A DNA stretch of 64,000 nucleotides, taken from contig JACJYR010000002.1 in NCBI GenBank assembly GCA_020636005.1, positions 62,001 to 126,000 on the forward strand, given 5' to 3'. The DNA comes from Lewinellaceae bacterium. Lineage in GTDB: Bacteria > Bacteroidota > Bacteroidia > Chitinophagales > Saprospiraceae. Shown piece by piece: positions 61,517 through 64,000 of this stretch (position 1 is the first letter of the stretch; each line of letters opens with the position of its first letter). The notes beneath the pieces were generated by a model. The model was not told where the DNA came from. It did no database searches and worked only from the letters and a program-made list of their open reading frames with translations. A program made the position numbers and the translations under genes.

Positions 61517-62266
61517 TTATTGGTCAAATAGGTAGTGTTCCATTCCAGCCTCTTTTATTAGATTATGCCATCGAATTCTGTTAGTTCCTTGGCCTTCTTT
61601 TGTCCAATACAAGTTTCCAGGGCTTACATATACCATGTTCCAAAGGTCAAACATGTCTTTTGGTTGATATTTCATTTTTAAAAAAACTACCTTCCTGATA
61701 AATAATGCTTGGACATTTAAGAACAGTTCTATTCTACTCCAATCAAAGTTTCTTTGCATGTAATATTCTATTCCCAGTGTTTTTGCCCATTCTGTTACTC
61801 TCCATGATATATAAACCTTTGTCCATTCAATCGAGTCATTCTTATCATCTGGGATAGTCACAATCCTCTTGTCAAACATGGAGTTTAAATCTTGAGCTAT
61901 ATTCCTTAACTCATCATCTTTTGAAGCCCGTCTTAATTGTTCCAAAAACTCTTCCTGCGAAATTTGACCTTCCGCTATTTGAAGAATTATTTTTGATAAG
62001 GTTTCCTGTTCTTGTAGATATGGTGCTCTTCCACTTTCTAAAAACATAACATGCGCAAACGGATTGAACCAATAAAAATTCTCGATGCCACCTCCAGCAC
62101 AAAGAGCTTTTATTGCCTTTAGACCCACATCGAAGCGTTTCACAAGATTGTCAGAATGTAGTAATTCGAATACATTACAGAATGTCCGAACTAATCGAGC
62201 ATTTTCAACCTTAAAATCATCAGGTAGGTCGTACCATACATTTGTATCACAAACTATTTCTTTCAT
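61517..62266 (-). CDS. PIN-like domain protein
   Basis: 249 aa. MKEIVCDTNVWYDL starts with the D-T-N of PIN-domain nucleases, and acidic residues at FMLESGRAPY-like and KDMFDLWNMVYVSPGNLYW positions could provide the other metal ligands, though the last two are not clear. It is AT-rich and unlike the ilv genes on both sides in base use. There is no antitoxin-like ORF next to it. It lies between ilvD and ilvB, in the same direction. It could be an RNase-type toxin or an acquired gene without partner; the call rests on the N-terminal motif and overall length. Confidence 0.5.
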   Translation of the reverse strand: MKEIVCDTNVWYDLPDDFKVENARLVRTFCNVFELLHSDNLVKRFDVGLKAIKALCAGGGIENFYWFNPFAHVMFLESGRAPYLQEQETLSKIILQIAEGQISQEEFLEQLRRASKDDELRNIAQDLNSMFDKRIVTIPDDKNDSIEWTKVYISWRVTEWAKTLGIEYYMQRNFDWSRIELFLNVQALFIRKVVFLKMKYQPKDMFDLWNMVYVSPGNLYWTKEGQGTNRIRWHNLIKEAGMEHYLFDQ

Positions 62267-62311
62267 TTTAAACCAGTATTTTGTTAAAAGGCTTTTTCAC
62301 GTAGCATTTCA

Positions 62312-63985
62312 TCACATATCCGTCACACACCCGTCGCTCGCCGAACTCACCTGCTTCGCATATTTGTACAAAACCCCCTGTTTCACCTTCAACTCCGGCT
62401 GCACCCACGCCTTCTTTCGCTCCGCAATTTCCGTTTCAGTCAAATGCGCCACCAGCTCGTTGTTCTCAGCGTCAATGGTGATGCGGTCGCCGTTCTGCAC
62501 GAGGGCAATCAGGCCGCCATCATAGGCTTCGGGGGTCACGTGGCCGACCACGAAGCCGTGGGTGCCGCCGCTGAACCGCCCATCGGTGATGAGGGCCACG
62601 CTGGTACCGAGGCCCTTGCCCATGATGGCGCTGGTGGGCACGAGCATTTCCGGCATGCCGGGCGCTCCCTTCGGCCCCTCGTAGCGGATGACGACGACGT
62701 GCCCCGCCTGCACCGCTCCCCCACGAATGCCGTCAATGCAGTCGAATTCGTTGTCGAAGACGATAGCCGTGCCTTCAAATTTTTGGCCTTCCTTGCCCGT
62801 GATTTTTGCGACAGCGCCGCCTTCGGCGAGGTTGCCACCGAGGATGCGCAGGTGGCCGATGGCCTGTATCGGGTTGCTAATGGGTGCTATGACCGTCTGA
62901 CCTTCGGTCAATGCGGGCAGTGCAGCGAGGTTCTCGCTGATGGTTTTGCCAGTGACCGTTAGGCTGTCGCCGTACAGCAGTTTTTCCGAAAGCATGTACT
63001 TCATCACGGCGGGCACACCGCCCACGTCGTGGACGTTTTCCATGTGGTATTTGCCGCTGGGCTTGAGGTCGCCGAGCACGGGCGTTTTGCGGGAAATTTC
63101 CCGGATATCGTTCAGCGTGAACGGGATGCGGGCGGTGCGGGCGATGGCCAGCAGGTGCAGCACGGAATTGGTGCTGCCGCCGAGCACGGTCACGAGGCGT
63201 AGGGCGTTCTCGAAGCTCTCACGGGTGAGGATGTCCAGCGGTTTCAGGTCGAGTTCGAGCAAATTCCGCATGGCTGGGCCAATGGCGGCGCATTCCTTTT
63301 CCTTGGCTTCGCCAACGGCGGGGTTGCTGGCGCTGTACGGCAGCGAAAGCCCCAGTGCCTCGATGGCGCTGGACATGGTGTTGGCAGTGTACATGCCGCC
63401 GCAAGCGCCCGCCCCGGGGCAGGCGTGTCGGATGATGGCCTGCACTTCTTCGGCGGTGATTTCGCCCGTGTATTTTTTGCCATGCGCCTCGAACGGCGAC
63501 ACGATGTCGAGGGTGCGTCCCTGCCAATGCCCGGTGGCGATGGTGCCGCCATAGACCATGAGCGAGGGGCGGTTGAGGCGTATCATGGCCATGACGGAGC
63601 CGGGCATGTTCTTGTCGCAGCCGGGGATGGTCACGAGGGCGTCGTAGTAGTGCGCCCCCATCACCGCCTCGATGCTGTCGGCGATGATTTCCCGGCTGAC
63701 GAGCGAGTAGCGCATGCCCTCCGTGCCGTTGGAGATGCCGTCGCTGACTCCGATGGTGTTGAACTCCAGCCCAGTCAGCCCCTCCTGCCGCACACTCTTG
63801 CGGATGTCAGCGGCAAGGGTGCGCAGGTGGCGGTTGCAGGGGTTGCCCTCGTACCAGTTGCTGCAGATGCCGACGAACGGCTGCTGCATGTCCTGCTCGG
63901 TGAGGCCCGCGCCGTAGAGCATGGCCTGGGAGCCGGGCTGGGTGTCGGAGGTGGAGACGAGGCTGCTGTATTTTTTTAGGTTCAC
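62312..63985 (-). CDS. ilvD: Dihydroxy-acid dehydratase
   Basis: 557 aa, starting MNLKKYSSLVSTSDTQPGSQ near the window edge. Cys ligands for the Fe-S cluster are in GNPCNRHLR, IPGCDKNMPG and PGAGACGGMYTANTM. The signature regions VTVLGGSTNSVLHLLAI, FDNEFDCIDGIRGGA and TDGRFSGGTHGFVVGHVTPE are complete. It dehydrates dihydroxyisovalerate and dihydroxymethylvalerate to the keto acids of valine and isoleucine synthesis. It is first of the ilv genes in this window on the minus strand. An upstream leader, if any, lies outside the window. Confidence 0.96.
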   Translation of the reverse strand: MNLKKYSSLVSTSDTQPGSQAMLYGAGLTEQDMQQPFVGICSNWYEGNPCNRHLRTLAADIRKSVRQEGLTGLEFNTIGVSDGISNGTEGMRYSLVSREIIADSIEAVMGAHYYDALVTIPGCDKNMPGSVMAMIRLNRPSLMVYGGTIATGHWQGRTLDIVSPFEAHGKKYTGEITAEEVQAIIRHACPGAGACGGMYTANTMSSAIEALGLSLPYSASNPAVGEAKEKECAAIGPAMRNLLELDLKPLDILTRESFENALRLVTVLGGSTNSVLHLLAIARTARIPFTLNDIREISRKTPVLGDLKPSGKYHMENVHDVGGVPAVMKYMLSEKLLYGDSLTVTGKTISENLAALPALTEGQTVIAPISNPIQAIGHLRILGGNLAEGGAVAKITGKEGQKFEGTAIVFDNEFDCIDGIRGGAVQAGHVVVIRYEGPKGAPGMPEMLVPTSAIMGKGLGTSVALITDGRFSGGTHGFVVGHVTPEAYDGGLIALVQNGDRITIDAENNELVAHLTETEIAERKKAWVQPELKVKQGVLYKYAKQVSSASDGCVTDM

Positions 63986-64000
63986 GATTTTATGTTTTTG

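Overview
The window looks like a chromosomal segment of a Bacteroidota bacterium, most likely Saprospiraceae or a close relative. This is inferred from the gene families, not from any marker search. The evidence is: type IX secretion (T9SS) tails of both type A (two subtilases) and type B (two gliding-motility C-terminal domains); a 3-coathanger-type tail on a beta-helix protein; the rpmB-rpmG-DUF4295-ftsY block typical of Bacteroidota; near absence of Shine-Dalgarno sites; and a few promoter-like sites of the TTTG-N17-TAnnTTTG kind.

Layout. 1-3.1 kb: tail of an alpha-2-macroglobulin-like protein, a lipoprotein, then an AT-rich stretch with a 170-bp direct repeat, three copies of a 53-bp repeat and two unrecognised ORFs. 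3.1-12.9 kb: secreted beta-helix protein, two small unknown proteins, rpsU, a cold-shock protein, a PhoD phosphatase, a GAF protein, an MscS channel and an alpha/beta hydrolase. 12.95-13.86 kb is gene-free and holds a 31-bp palindrome. 13.9-23.8 kb: 2-oxoglutarate dehydrogenase E2, a 7-repeat T9SS protein, a truncated Rpn-like remnant, an ABC permease and ATPase pair, a degenerate BlaR1-like membrane protein, VanZ overlapping a tRNA methyltransferase, and a small HTH protein. 24-33.1 kb: a large ClpA/B-like AAA+ protein with a decayed first ATPase domain, a BrkB-family protein, a sodium/solute symporter, a Mg-chelatase-like AAA+ protein and a DUF1684 protein. 33.2-40.1 kb: an intact IS4-family element with 18-bp inverted repeats and a 13-bp target duplication, inserted in a terminator-like hairpin; then a metal-receptor protein and two paralogous T9SS subtilases separated by a decayed IS66 transposase. 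40.2-46.5 kb: tRNA-Arg, rpmB, rpmG, DUF4295, ftsY, tmk, OsmC, a GxxExxY protein bracketed by inverted repeats, and two methionine genes. 46.5-52.6 kb: gltD and gltB; gltB carries an in-frame palindromic insertion. 52.7-54.7 kb: a small accessory island (PD-(D/E)XK nuclease, DUF4240, GIY-YIG/URI-like protein). 54.8-64 kb: a branched-chain amino-acid cluster on the minus strand (ilvD, ilvB, ilvN, ilvC) interrupted by a PIN-like gene, a T9SS type B protein, and a REP-associated tyrosine transposase (RAYT) with its own REP-like palindromes.

The strongest candidate for an unusual system is the RAYT/REP locus at 58.3-59.7 kb. A Y1 transposase gene is preceded by an inverted pair of 8-bp-stem palindromes. 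Its stop codon overlaps the first of five 127-128-bp tandem units, each starting with the same palindrome, and the array is closed by an inverted copy. Diverged copies of the palindrome sit inside a 298-bp element with 38-bp inverted ends downstream of ilvC. This resembles the REPtron arrangement known from Proteobacteria, here placed inside an ilv gene cluster.
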